A stretch of DNA of 64,000 bases from Apostichopus parvimensis (taxonomy: Eukaryota > Echinodermata > Holothuroidea > Aspidochirotida > Stichopodidae). Of this stretch, positions 1-9,249 are shown in pieces. Both the position numbers and the translations under genes were made by a program. The stretch's first letter is position 1, and every line of letters begins with the position of its first letter. The notes under the pieces are model-generated. The model saw only the letters and a program-made list of their open reading frames with translations. It ran no database searches and was not told the origin of the DNA. The DNA lies in NCBI GenBank assembly GCA_000934455.1, contig KN888039.1, forward strand, positions 31,503 to 95,502, given 5' to 3'.

Positions 1-191
1 GCAACTTACAAGGCCTGGGAAGTGCCATTTCCAGCGATCTGGGAGGCATTTTCAGCCAAAATTTTCTTGTACGCTTCGCGCCAATCATGGTGGCGCTACG
101 CTTAGATAGTATGCAATGCCATATCTACGGCTCTGAAAATTTTTCTACATTTTCGCCCCCCCCCCTTGGCAAATTCCTGGCTACGCGCCTG
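1..191 (-). mobile_element. hAT-like non-autonomous element, partial
   Basis: Read on the minus strand, the element begins at 191 with CAGGCGCGTAGCCAGG, a terminal sequence of the CAG-starting hAT style, and runs off the left window edge. Its interior (a block with 'cgctacgcttagatagt' on the plus strand) matches, in reverse, the interior of the element at 44885-45277, which contains 'actatctaagcggagcg'. The superfamily assignment is an inference from the terminus; no coding sequence is present. Confidence 0.55.
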
Positions 192-257
192 TCAAAAGCT
201 CCGTAGACAGACAGACAAAAAAAAACCCCGTAGGAGTGAACAAGAAAACAAAGAGAA

Positions 258-335
258 TTATTTAGATTAGATTAGATCAACTTTATTAAACCACGAGGGT
301 AATTGCATGCTCGTATTAAACAGGATATGAGATAC
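258..335 (-). mobile_element. LINE 3' end with pentamer tail
   Basis: On the minus strand the segment reads toward an AATAAA signal and ends in a short run of ATCTA repeats (plus strand 'ttagattagattagatc' near 260-278). A polyadenylation-like hexamer followed by a microsatellite tail is typical of CR1/L2-like non-LTR retrotransposons. No reverse-transcriptase reading frame is visible here, so only the 3' terminus is called. Confidence 0.45.
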
Positions 336-795
336 AAACATTAATATATGAAAACCTAAAACGTACAGTATCAAACAGTTGTAAGAATATGAAAACATAG
401 ACATTTTAAAACAGGATATGAGATACAAACATTAAAATATGAAAACTAAAACGTACAGTATCAAACAATTGTAAGAATATGAAAACATAGACATTTTAAA
501 ACAGGATATGAGATACCAACATTAAAATATGATAACCTAAAACATACTTATCAAACAATTGTAAGAATATGGAAACATAAGACATTTTAAAACAGGATAT
601 GAGATACAAACATTAAAATATGATAACCTAAAACGTACAGTATCAAACAATTGTAAGAATATGAAAACATAGACATTTTAAAACAGGATATGAGATACAA
701 ACATTAAAATATGATAACCTAAACATACTTATCAAACAATTGTAAGAATATGGAAACATAAGACATTTTAAAACAGGATATGAGACACAAACACA
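312..795. repeat. 90-bp minisatellite, about 5 copies
   Basis: The word 'caggatatgagata' recurs at about 321, 412, 502, 593, 684 and 774, giving a period of 90-91 bp. Each copy also holds 'attgtaagaatatg' and 'agacattttaaaacagg'. Copies differ by a few bases. It abuts the LINE tail to the left and may be its 3' UTR repeat, or an independent minisatellite. Confidence 0.85.
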
Positions 796-799
796 CAGT

Positions 800-2100
800 A
801 CCGCAAATAAAAAGCAATTGAAGAAAGACTTGTACTTCTCAATCATTTTCAAATTACTTTTGCTTGGTGAGAATGAAGTGTTCAACTACAAAAATGACCT
901 TAATTTTTAAACAGAAAGTCATTGCATCTGGAACCATGTTCTTGCATGTAAACAATAAAGCACTTTGCATGCATAACAAGGAAGTTAATAGGGCTGTTTA
1001 TCAACATCATCAACAACATCTCTGAAGTTTACAATTAATTAATCTATATTAAAAACTTTTCTCTCATAAACGGTTAGTGTAAGTTGCATTTTGTTGCTAT
1101 GTTAATATTAGACAAAATAGAAAAGATGCTCTAAAGTTTCACTTTCAGAGCTACAAAAAAAAAAGAAGGAACAGAGAGCAGAATCATTAACTTTTATACG
1201 GAATAGATAATGGTTTGAGCCTATAAACATAAGCAGGAAACGAAACAGAAATATTGAATGTTAAGCTCCATGTCTGTAATAAACGGGAATAACAAAAATA
1301 GAATTCCAATTAAACTGCATGGGTGGGAGCGTTATTCGTAAAAATAGATCTGTACACAAAATGTGTGACTCTGGTTTGTATTTTATACAGTAGGCGTTCA
1401 TACATATTTAAGAAATTATGCCCTAGTAATAGGTGATAGGGAAATTTGGAATACTATGCTTAATAACGACATTTTGATACGACAAAATGTGACCATCATC
1501 GGTGAAAATTCACCAATATAATACACCTTATTTTCTTTCAAAACATCAAAATAAACAATACAACTATCAATTCTAAGGAAATTGTTCTTTAATACAAACT
1601 GGCTAGCAACATTTGCTTCAGGTACTGAGAAATTCAAAAGAGCCCAAACATCACATACTTAACGGATAAAGCAATTGGATGTGATAATATCACCTTATGT
1701 TAAAATTACAAGAAACAAAGATATTCACTGCCATATTTGCGTATGGCATAATTAAAAAGTACTTTCCAATGTCGAAAATGCTCGTCAAATGTACATATTT
1801 ACCCAGCTTGTCTTTTAACTGTTGGCAAAAACATGGAGATCAATTATATTTACACTTCCCTCACTGTTAGCATTACAAAGGACATATCTATTTACCTTAT
1901 CTGTTTTATTGTTCTAAATAATTTCTAAAAGAGCTTATTACGGTATTTAAAAAAAATGAGCAGGAGGGTTGGGGAGTACTGTAAATAAATATATCCAAGT
2001 AAGGAAATTGCAAATGTTTTGATATAATAAGGTTCTTATCAATTGGAGTGAGGTCTCTCAAAAACCACAGTTAAAGAAGATTTGCAATGCGGGAAAGCTT
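800..2100. other. Non-coding AT-rich DNA, nothing recognised
   Basis: I see no convincing exon, RNA gene or transposon terminus here. Open frames on either strand are short, compositionally AT-driven and have no splice-site support. Confidence 0.5.
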
Positions 2101-2108
2101 AGGTAGGT

Positions 2109-3087
2109 CAGGGCTGGAAATAAGGCTTGGTGAGGGCATGGCCATTTGGCTTCTGTGACTTATGAATTTGGGAGGTCACCAAGGCAATCAAGTAGGGCAC
2201 CAAGGCCAAAAAGTTCTGTTGCTAAACAGCCAAAAAAACATCAGTATTAGCTTAATGTGATTTTATGAGTATGAAGCAGAACACATTACACTGCTCTTTT
2301 TTCCTCTTTTTTAACTCTGCTAATTTCAGGGATGTGCCCAGGGTTTCCTGAGTGCCGGGTATACTGATCGCCGTCCTGGGGGAGGGGTCTAAGAGGGAGG
2401 GGGTGTCCCCCTCCCCTTTGAGAAATTGTGCTCGGATGCCGAATGCTGGCACTTGTGTAGCTTTTTAAGCACATACACAAGTATACTAGTTTTGCTAACA
2501 ATTTACATTTTTTAATTTTTTTTAGTGAAATATATTACGTACCTGGTAAAAGTTATTAGTTTGTTTCAAAGAGATTTTACAAGGGACCGATTGAGAGCCG
2601 TAAGTAATGTTTCTCGCATGCGTAACTGATGCATTATTAGTCTGTATGATTTTGGCATAGGCTAGGCCCAATTTATGTTGAATATATTGTTAGGAATGTC
2701 GGGATTTTAGATGAAAATACTGCTGGGCGGGATGCACGATTTTTAAGACAGTGCTGGGCGGTAATTTTTAGTGCTGGGCGGGGCCGCCCAGTGCCGCCCA
2801 GCGTGGGCACATCCCTGTAATATAATGTAAAAATCACTAACTATGAAAAGAAACATGCGTGCATGACTCATAGTTTGATATTATCTGATCTTTATCTCGT
2901 ATGGTTTTATGAATCTACTTGGCATAGCATTCAAGTGAAAGGGCACAGTGGCCAAATTACGGCCAAGGAATTTGGGCACGACAGCCTTTGTGTCCTTTCA
3001 TGGTAGGTGTTTTTGTAGGGCGCCAAGGCCATCCTGGAAAATACGACAGCCATGGCTTTTCTTGGCCTTCGTTTATTTCCAGCCCTG
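2109..3087. mobile_element. hAT-like element, host of a nested insertion
   Basis: Terminal inverted repeats CAGGGCTGGAAATAA at 2109 and its reverse complement ending at 3087 bracket the segment. The flanks 'aggtaggt' and 'gtataggt' share their last five bases, consistent with a decayed 8-bp target duplication. Matching internal sequence ('ccaaggccaa', 'ggcgccaaggcc') lies on both sides of the inner element. A plus-strand open frame of about 100 codons inside it is part of the repeat, not a gene. Confidence 0.7.
2327..2817. mobile_element. Nested MITE with CAGGGATGTGCCCA termini
   Basis: The left end CAGGGATGTGCCCA at 2327 is mirrored by TGGGCACATCCCTG ending at 2817. The interior has GC-rich subterminal repeats built on 'gctgggcgg'. 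It lies wholly inside the 2109-3087 element, so it inserted later. No transposase frame is present. The flanking target duplication is not clear. Confidence 0.7.
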
Positions 3088-5080
3088 GTATAGGTTATTC
3101 AAACGAGAACAAAAACAGTCATCCTTACGGTGGGAAAGACAAATCCCGAGATACGTTATAGAATTATTACTACGATTAAATGTTAAAACAATTGAGGTTA
3201 AAAAGAGTGACGCTGTAGCAGAGGGCCAAGCAAAAAGTGATATGTCATTTTATGACTGAAGTTAGGCCCCAAAGGTTTGTAAAACAAAATGAGGACATTA
3301 TTCACCTCGGAGAGAGACTGAGATATTTTGAGAGGAACATCAGAAATTCTATATACCATCAATCGATGGGTTAGAATTAATTAACATTTCAAAAGTTGAT
3401 TCAAGCCAAAATAAGCTTATAAGACGATACCAACATAAATTATACGACTGTATAGCCAATACCTTCCCAAGATACATTCCAAGATATTTCTGTCCATAAC
3501 ATATATTTGTGGATAGTATATGTATTTAAAGTAAATCGATAGTGTCATTTACTGGTGGATATCCAAATATTTTATTACAATTGAAAAAGAAAAAATCAAC
3601 AATGTAAGGATAAGATTAAAATTGACAGACTAAATCACCATAGCAACCAGCACAACGGAAATATCAGTAACGTCTAGTAGAATACCCATCATGTCTAAAT
3701 TTATCTTGTATAAAGTAAAAAATCTCTTTTTTTTTTGTTTGAATAATGACAAAAGACAAAATAGAAATCTCTAGACAGGCCGAAAAGTAATCAATCCTTT
3801 GGAATTCCGCGAAACTTAACACGCAGCAGTCTCTGAAATCACTGAGAATTATCTCTGACGGAGGCGTATACCTGTACATTGCCAACTAACATGATGTGAC
3901 ATTGTCTAGCTAACGTATGGCATTTACCACTCATAACTAGTACATTTTAGCAACGAACTGTTGCCCGCCGTCCGTGTTGACTACTGTACAGGGCGCGTTA
4001 CGCAATCTTTGGCGATCTTTAGACAGTATCTATTACGCGAATTACGGTCGATATGGCAGCGCCCTTGGTAGAAACATTGAAGATCCCCATTTGCAAGGAT
4101 TACAGTTACAATTTATATTGTCTACAATGTCTGTCAAAGTTGACCAGAAAAATGTTATTATGTTTTACATATCATTAGCCCCTTTTGCTTTCGTTATCAA
4201 GTACAATCATTCTTAACCTGCCCTTGCCATTGCTGATAGATTGCTGCTCGCATTAACAATAAAAACGATGTTTTTTAGACTATTATGATGACCAGTTTAG
4301 TATGTTATCTATTGAAATGAAACTAACGGAGCCACTATTAAATATGATATTTATATGGCTTCTAGGAATCTAGTTGTGAAAATTTGTATACGTTTTGTTA
4401 ACTCACCAACCGACCACTGAAGTACAATTATTATAACTGCTTACAATTGAGAGGGTTATACATTGTCTTTCAAGTGTTTATCTTCAATTAGTTGTTAGCA
4501 GTAATTAATTAGTAAACCGTTTAGCTTAATAATCAAGAAAGATTATGTTATCCCTAACATACGAAACGCTACTGAAATGACAATATGGCATGATTAACTT
4601 TAATTCTCTTAATCGTCCGATATCCAATGCTCGATGTAGTAACTAAAGTAGAATGACCTACTTTGACGTTCGACCTGCTAGGACTCACTGTCGGATAGGC
4701 CTACTTCATAATTGTACAAAAGCGATGTAAAGTAAATCAAGTTTAAAGTGTGTTAGCAACTACGTGGTTGCACATACTGACATGAAGCCTAAATGATGAT
4801 GTTAATTTGCCAAGCTATTAGTTTGTGTTAGTTTACTTACATCTGCCAGGCTGTTACTTGTTTGGTGACAAATGTAAAGAGTGAAATAAATATCACTATC
4901 TCTTTTGTTTCACTCTTTACTATTGTACTTATTAAATTTGCGTTAAAACAAAAAAATATAGTATTTGATGTCATTTAGAATCATCTAATTATATTTTGTA
5001 TTCGTTCCGTTTTTCATTAAATGTTTATGTAGATGTTGCATATTGGTATAACAGACTGCAAAAATGCTATAGACAGGCCG
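3088..5080. other. Non-coding DNA left of the receptor array
   Basis: No exon with both splice sites or recognisable homology was found. If unit 1 ever had kinase exons like units 2 and 4, they should lie here on the minus strand. I searched for the HPC, DFC and APE segments seen in the other units and did not find them. Confidence 0.5.
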
Positions 5081-5099
5081 ATGTAGAAAATTAGAGAAA

Positions 5100-5257
5100 C
5101 TACTTAGACTCACCATGATACTAATATGACAAGACTCAGGTACAACATTAATTGTGACATCACAAGTAAACGACTGTATATCGTTGTTATCTCTCAGTGT
5201 GGTGTTTCCCGAAATAATGTTATTATTATTAATATTATGCCTAACTCTCCTTAGCAA
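5100..5257 (-). pseudogene. Diverged copy of the receptor cytoplasmic tail (possible exon)
   Basis: A minus-strand open frame contains FTCDVTINVVPESC, which lines up with VACDMITNVVYEPC in the unit 1 tail about 0.8 kb upstream in the gene. The DNA is only roughly similar (about 70% by eye over 55 bases). The tyrosine of the VVYEPC motif is replaced (VVPESC). A GTGAGT donor-like site follows ATCATG at about 5113. It may be an old duplicate of the tail or an alternative downstream exon of unit 1. Confidence 0.35.
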
Positions 5258-5805
5258 TTACCATTTCGCATGTTACTGTTTTCCGATCTATCTGTTCTGT
5301 TCTCTGTTCTCTGTTGTTACATCATCGTGATTATCTAGTTGTTTTTTTGGAAATGTCCTAAATTCGATCTTAAAATGAGTACTCACAGAAATATGCTCAT
5401 CCTACTTATTCAGTATATACGGTATATTATTTTCCATGTAAAAGGTTGTATTTCACTGAAGGTCTGTCTGTGCGGGGTTTTCTTCGAAAATAATGTTATC
5501 CGCGCGGGTCGGTTTGTTGCTGTTTACTAATCTTTCTCTGTCGTTCGCTGTGTTTCAACTTGTGATCTTGATCATATAGTTATGTTCTCTACATCACCAT
5601 ACCGTCAATGTCCCACATTGCATTATTAGTATAGACCGAACATAAGCAAAATGGTAGTCCATTTTACAAATTAACAGCGTCGCTGTCTGTGTAATATGTC
5701 TCGAAATCAAGGTTATTGTGACTTTCCTTACCGTTACTTGTATGACTTTCTCTAACTTTGACATCTTCCATTGTTTCTTCATTGTTCTCTATTATTCTGA
5801 CCTCA

Positions 5806-7227
5806 TTATGACGAGTTACCTTGCTGTGGTCCCTGAATCCTCTCATTGAGAATAGCTGATGACGATGATGCATTTACAGAACATGGCTCATATACAACAT
5901 TAGTTATCATGTCACATGCTACTGTTGGTATTTCTTCGTACCCATGATTTTCCTCTACAGATAATCTGTCCATATGCAAACCTGTATTTAACTGACTCTC
6001 TTCTGGTGCAGTGTATTCTTGTCCTTCTATGCTGTCATTGGATCCATCCATTGATATATCTATGTTATAATTTTGTTGTTTTTGACTTTTATTCACTATT
6101 TTCATGACGACGATACTTAGTGAAATTGAGAGCAACATTAAGAGTGGGGCTAAGGTGACGAGAATAGGTAAGATTGATTCACTTCCAGAAGCTTCGACAC
6201 AGGCCGTTACATTCGTGGTCAAGTTTCCACCACGATAAGATACAAAGCAGGCTAATGCGATAAGGCTATCTTTTGTCAAATAACTAACATCTATTTCTAA
6301 GTATATCAAATCTGAATCATTTGAACTGGAATACGAAACATATTTCGGAATATCTACCATGTTCCATTGTTTGTCAGCAGCATCAACATTACTCTTACAA
6401 GAAAACATAATCTTCTTTCCTTCTTCAAATGACACAGTCGATGTATTCGTAATGATAGTTAATTCATCCACAAACTGTATTGGACCAAATGAACAATTAG
6501 CACTGTAATTAACCATTCCTGGAGAAGATTGCACAACGTAACAATAAAACATACTGTTGTTCCATTTACTATCGAGTTTAGCATTAAATTCAACAGATCG
6601 ATGAGTTTTATTCTCTCCAAGAGTAACGGACGAACTGCTTATCAATGTCAGAGTGTTTTGTAAGGAGAGGTTTATTCTCGGATTTCCTTCTTCTGAGATA
6701 CAGGTTATATCAAAAGGTTCACCAATTTGATCAGTGAAATATATTGGATAAGTAGAACTGGATGTACACTGTGGATACTCACGTCTTGGACTGTATATCA
6801 CTATCAATGAAAGCTCCTGTGAATTGAACGTAATATGGTCCACGCATCGAAATAAGGAACCGTTAAATTCCCTGGTGACATCTCTAATAGTTAAGTCATT
6901 AATAAGGTCTGATCCATTCTTCGTGGAGTTGAAAATATAACTGCCAGTGTAATTCTCAAGCAGCGTTGAATTAATCACAATCTTTGTACTGTCGTTCTTA
7001 AGTTTCTCTATTCGGAACATTGTGACATTACCATTACTTATACAGCGTAAGGTCACTGTTTGTCCCTCTGATCGGATTTTAGGTTCCTCCCATACATAAT
7101 CAAACCCAATAGTTTCCTCTCCGAAGCAAAGCATAACTAAGTTTGCTAAATTGACAAGGAAAAACATTACTTGAATTGGACTGGCAGCACTGGTTCCAAC
7201 AAAACAGATTTTTCCTCTCCTCTCCAT
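5806..7227 (-). CDS. Unit 1: three-Ig membrane receptor
   Basis: The single open frame of 473 residues starts MERRGKICFV and has a signal peptide (hydrophobic about 19-35). Three Ig-like domains follow with cysteine pairs near 61/128, 176/229 and 277/327, then many N-glycosylation sequons and one transmembrane helix near 352-375. The cytoplasmic part has GYEEIPTV and VVYEPC. After codon 469 the DNA reads CAAG|GTAACT, a strong splice donor in phase 1; reading through it gives only G-N-S-S and a stop. In unit 2 the matching donor can join kinase exons in frame, but no kinase exons are visible below 5.1 kb here. The protein could be a cell-surface receptor that signals through phosphotyrosine, or the 5' exon of a truncated copy. 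Ligand unknown. Confidence 0.85.
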   Translation of the reverse strand: MERRGKICFVGTSAASPIQVMFFLVNLANLVMLCFGEETIGFDYVWEEPKIRSEGQTVTLRCISNGNVTMFRIEKLKNDSTKIVINSTLLENYTGSYIFNSTKNGSDLINDLTIRDVTREFNGSLFRCVDHITFNSQELSLIVIYSPRREYPQCTSSSTYPIYFTDQIGEPFDITCISEEGNPRINLSLQNTLTLISSSSVTLGENKTHRSVEFNAKLDSKWNNSMFYCYVVQSSPGMVNYSANCSFGPIQFVDELTIITNTSTVSFEEGKKIMFSCKSNVDAADKQWNMVDIPKYVSYSSSNDSDLIYLEIDVSYLTKDSLIALACFVSYRGGNLTTNVTACVEASGSESILPILVTLAPLLMLLSISLSIVVMKIVNKSQKQQNYNIDISMDGSNDSIEGQEYTAPEESQLNTGLHMDRLSVEENHGYEEIPTVACDMITNVVYEPCSVNASSSSAILNERIQGPQQGNSS

Positions 7228-7502
7228 AACTAAGCAGCTCGTGTAATGTCAGCACATGATTACTGGATGAAAATGATTCTAACCATGTCAGATAGTGACT
7301 CATATAGTTAATTTCTACAACAAAACGAATAATCTCTTTATTGAAAAATAAAATACAGATACCGCATGTGCCAGATATTGACTGATGATTTCTTCGAGCC
7401 TCTGAACACACGGTGACGGATTTATTGTGCCTTGATTTATGACGTCATAGTTTCGAAGGTGAAAGGTCATTAAATGGAAACATGTTTCAGCAATGCCGTG
7501 AG

Positions 7503-8124
7503 TATGGAACGCCATGTTAACATTTATTTAATGATTACATATATCTTCAATTTAATTCGAGATATCTGGAATTAATTTCAGATATCTGGAATTGAATTGA
7601 AGAAATCTTTAAGTATTTCAGATATCTTTAATTAAATTTGAGATCTCAGAAATTGCATTTTCGATATCTTTTAAGAAATAAATTAAAGATATCAAGATTG
7701 GGAAACGTTATTTAGGATATCACGAATTGAATTTGAATTATTCAAAATTGAATTCGAGTGATCCAAAATTGAATTCGAGATATCAAGAAAAGATATCGAG
7801 ATATCCAAATTTAAATTCATAGTAGGCTACCTCTTATTCAAATTCTGGATATCTCGAATTCAAATTCTTGATTTCTATAATGTAATTTTGGATATCTCTA
7901 ATTCGAACTCTTGATATCTCTAATTCAATTGCAGATATCTCTAATTGTATTACCGATATCTCTTATTCAATTGAAATATCTCAAAATCGAATTCTTGATA
8001 TCTCGAATACAATTTCTGATATCTGCAAGATGTTTTAATTATCGATATCTGGAAATAATTTGGAGATATCTGAAAATGAATTAGAGATATCTGTAACTGA
8101 ATAACGTTAAAATGGCGTTCCATA
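7503..8124. mobile_element. Foldback MITE, unit 1 copy
   Basis: The element is bounded by TATGGAACGCCAT at 7503 and ATGGCGTTCCATA ending at 8124. The inverted repeats extend imperfectly for about 40 bases to the first 'gatatct'. The interior consists of many degenerate 20-30 bp modules of the form GATATCT plus AATTNNAATT, in opposite orientation in the two arms. The 6-bp flanks 'cgtgag' and 'cgtgcg' resemble a target duplication. It carries no coding sequence and lies about 280 bp upstream of the unit 1 start codon. Confidence 0.85.
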
Positions 8125-8218
8125 CGTGCGTACCAGAATGACAAAATAAGCCGAATTATCCCTCCCGTGTCATTAAAGGCGCCGCTGCATGAATTGGATA
8201 TCCCAATCACCCACAAAG

Positions 8219-8242
8219 TGAGGGGGGGGGGGGGGGGGGTTC
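8219..8242. repeat. Poly-G tract upstream of unit 1
   Basis: A run of about 18-19 G interrupts otherwise conserved upstream DNA. Units 2, 3 and 4 have G-rich runs of different length and interruption at the matching place (about 21530, 28812-28834 and 40131-40158). On the gene's own strand it is poly-C. Confidence 0.8.
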
Positions 8243-8647
8243 ACAATGCGGGGAAGAAGCAACTCCATCTCGAGGCTTAAGCGACGGGTGTGAAAAGAAA
8301 ATTGCGGTTTTCAGGAACCTAAGACGTTGTTGAGGAAGTTTTGACGTTTTATCTCAAAACTTCGCTTTTTCTAAGAATTCCGTTTTTAACTCAACTGTTT
8401 GTAGGAAAACTGGTTAATGATTGGATGGTTACACGATGACTACAACCGAGAAGCCACTAATAGGAGGATCCTGGAGAATACATTAGTAATAACTACTAAA
8501 TATTAATCTGGCTGCGTCTATTTTTGTAACATCTTTATCTGTTTATGCGTGGTCCGTCTATATACCGCAATACCTATGGTTAGCACAGCTGGAAGAGATG
8601 AATGCTGTACCCTGGCCCTAATGCCTATATACCTTAACTAATCTTAC

Positions 8648-8940
8648 CGAGCACGTTATAGGACCATATTTATGGTTACGGTGTGGGAAGGAAGGGTGAG
8701 TGGGGGAAGGTGAGGAAAAGATCGAATGAATATAGTTCTTAGTGTCATGTGTACTTGGACTCGGTGTATAGTCTCGGTTTCGGCCATGTTTAATTGGACT
8801 CAGACTGGCTATAGACTCGGATCTTCTGGACTTGACTGCAGCTCTATTGGTAAAGATCTGTATAGTAAAGTATACACGGTAGGATATGCTCGGTTACATG
8901 TCGACATTTTGGACAATATCTGTGCAATTTAAAATCAATA
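8648..8940 (-). promoter_or_regulatory. Conserved upstream block, possible 5' UTR exon of unit 1
   Basis: About 290 bases are strongly conserved in all four units (others at 21942-22230, 29233-29523 and 40516-40760). On the minus strand the block ends GCTCG|GTAAGA, a good donor in units 1-3 and GTACGT in unit 4. An AG lies directly before the TTATGG that starts each Ig exon. I infer a non-coding first exon and intron, with the foldback MITE inside that intron in units 1 and 2. Plus-strand open frames through the block are not conserved in length and look incidental. Confidence 0.4.
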
Positions 8941-8972
8941 ATATGTGATTTTAATATAGTTTTGATTATAGT

Positions 8973-9130
8973 TTACATTTCTTGGATTACAATGCATACA
9001 GGGAGTATCACGTACACAAACACACCTGATGTTACTGTGGCTATATCAGAATGATCACCCAAATCGCTACCTGAATGTCGAAAATCTTTCAGTTTCGTTT
9101 GATTCTCATTACATTTTATAACACCATTCA
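8973..9130 (-). other. Conserved short open frame of unknown status
   Basis: A minus-strand frame ends with the hydrophobic stretch VTSGVFVYVILPVCIVIQEM and a stop. It is preceded by CNENQTKLKDFRHSGSD. The same frame is open in unit 2 (22268-22430) and unit 3 (about 29570-29715), where the stop is lost and the frame continues; it is absent from unit 4. The compared bases include one silent and one replacement change between units 1 and 3. It could be a relic of a membrane-spanning exon or chance; there is no clear splice acceptor. Confidence 0.25.
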
Positions 9131-9249
9131 GAAAGAAAAAAAAGAAGAAACAAACATCGTGCCAGTTTACCAAGTAAAGTACGTTAACGTACACTGCAAT
9201 ATGACCCATGTACTTCCGTGTATTACTTTCAATGGTAATTGAAACCATT

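Noticed and set aside
312-960. Regularly spaced repeats that might suggest a CRISPR array
   Set aside because: The 90-bp units are contiguous tandem copies with no unique spacers, in a eukaryotic context.
2948-3259. 103-codon plus-strand frame
   Set aside because: Its first half is the terminal part of the hAT-like element; no homology or splice support.
5916-6107. Plus-strand hydrophobic frame opposite the unit 1 tail (also at 19175-19366)
   Set aside because: Shadow of the minus-strand receptor coding sequence.
8726-8932. Plus-strand frame MNIVLSVMCTWTRC... repeated in units 1, 3 and (partly) 4
   Set aside because: It is conserved because the DNA is duplicated; unit 2 breaks it by a small indel and the opposite strand shows a better reason (splice donor) for conservation.
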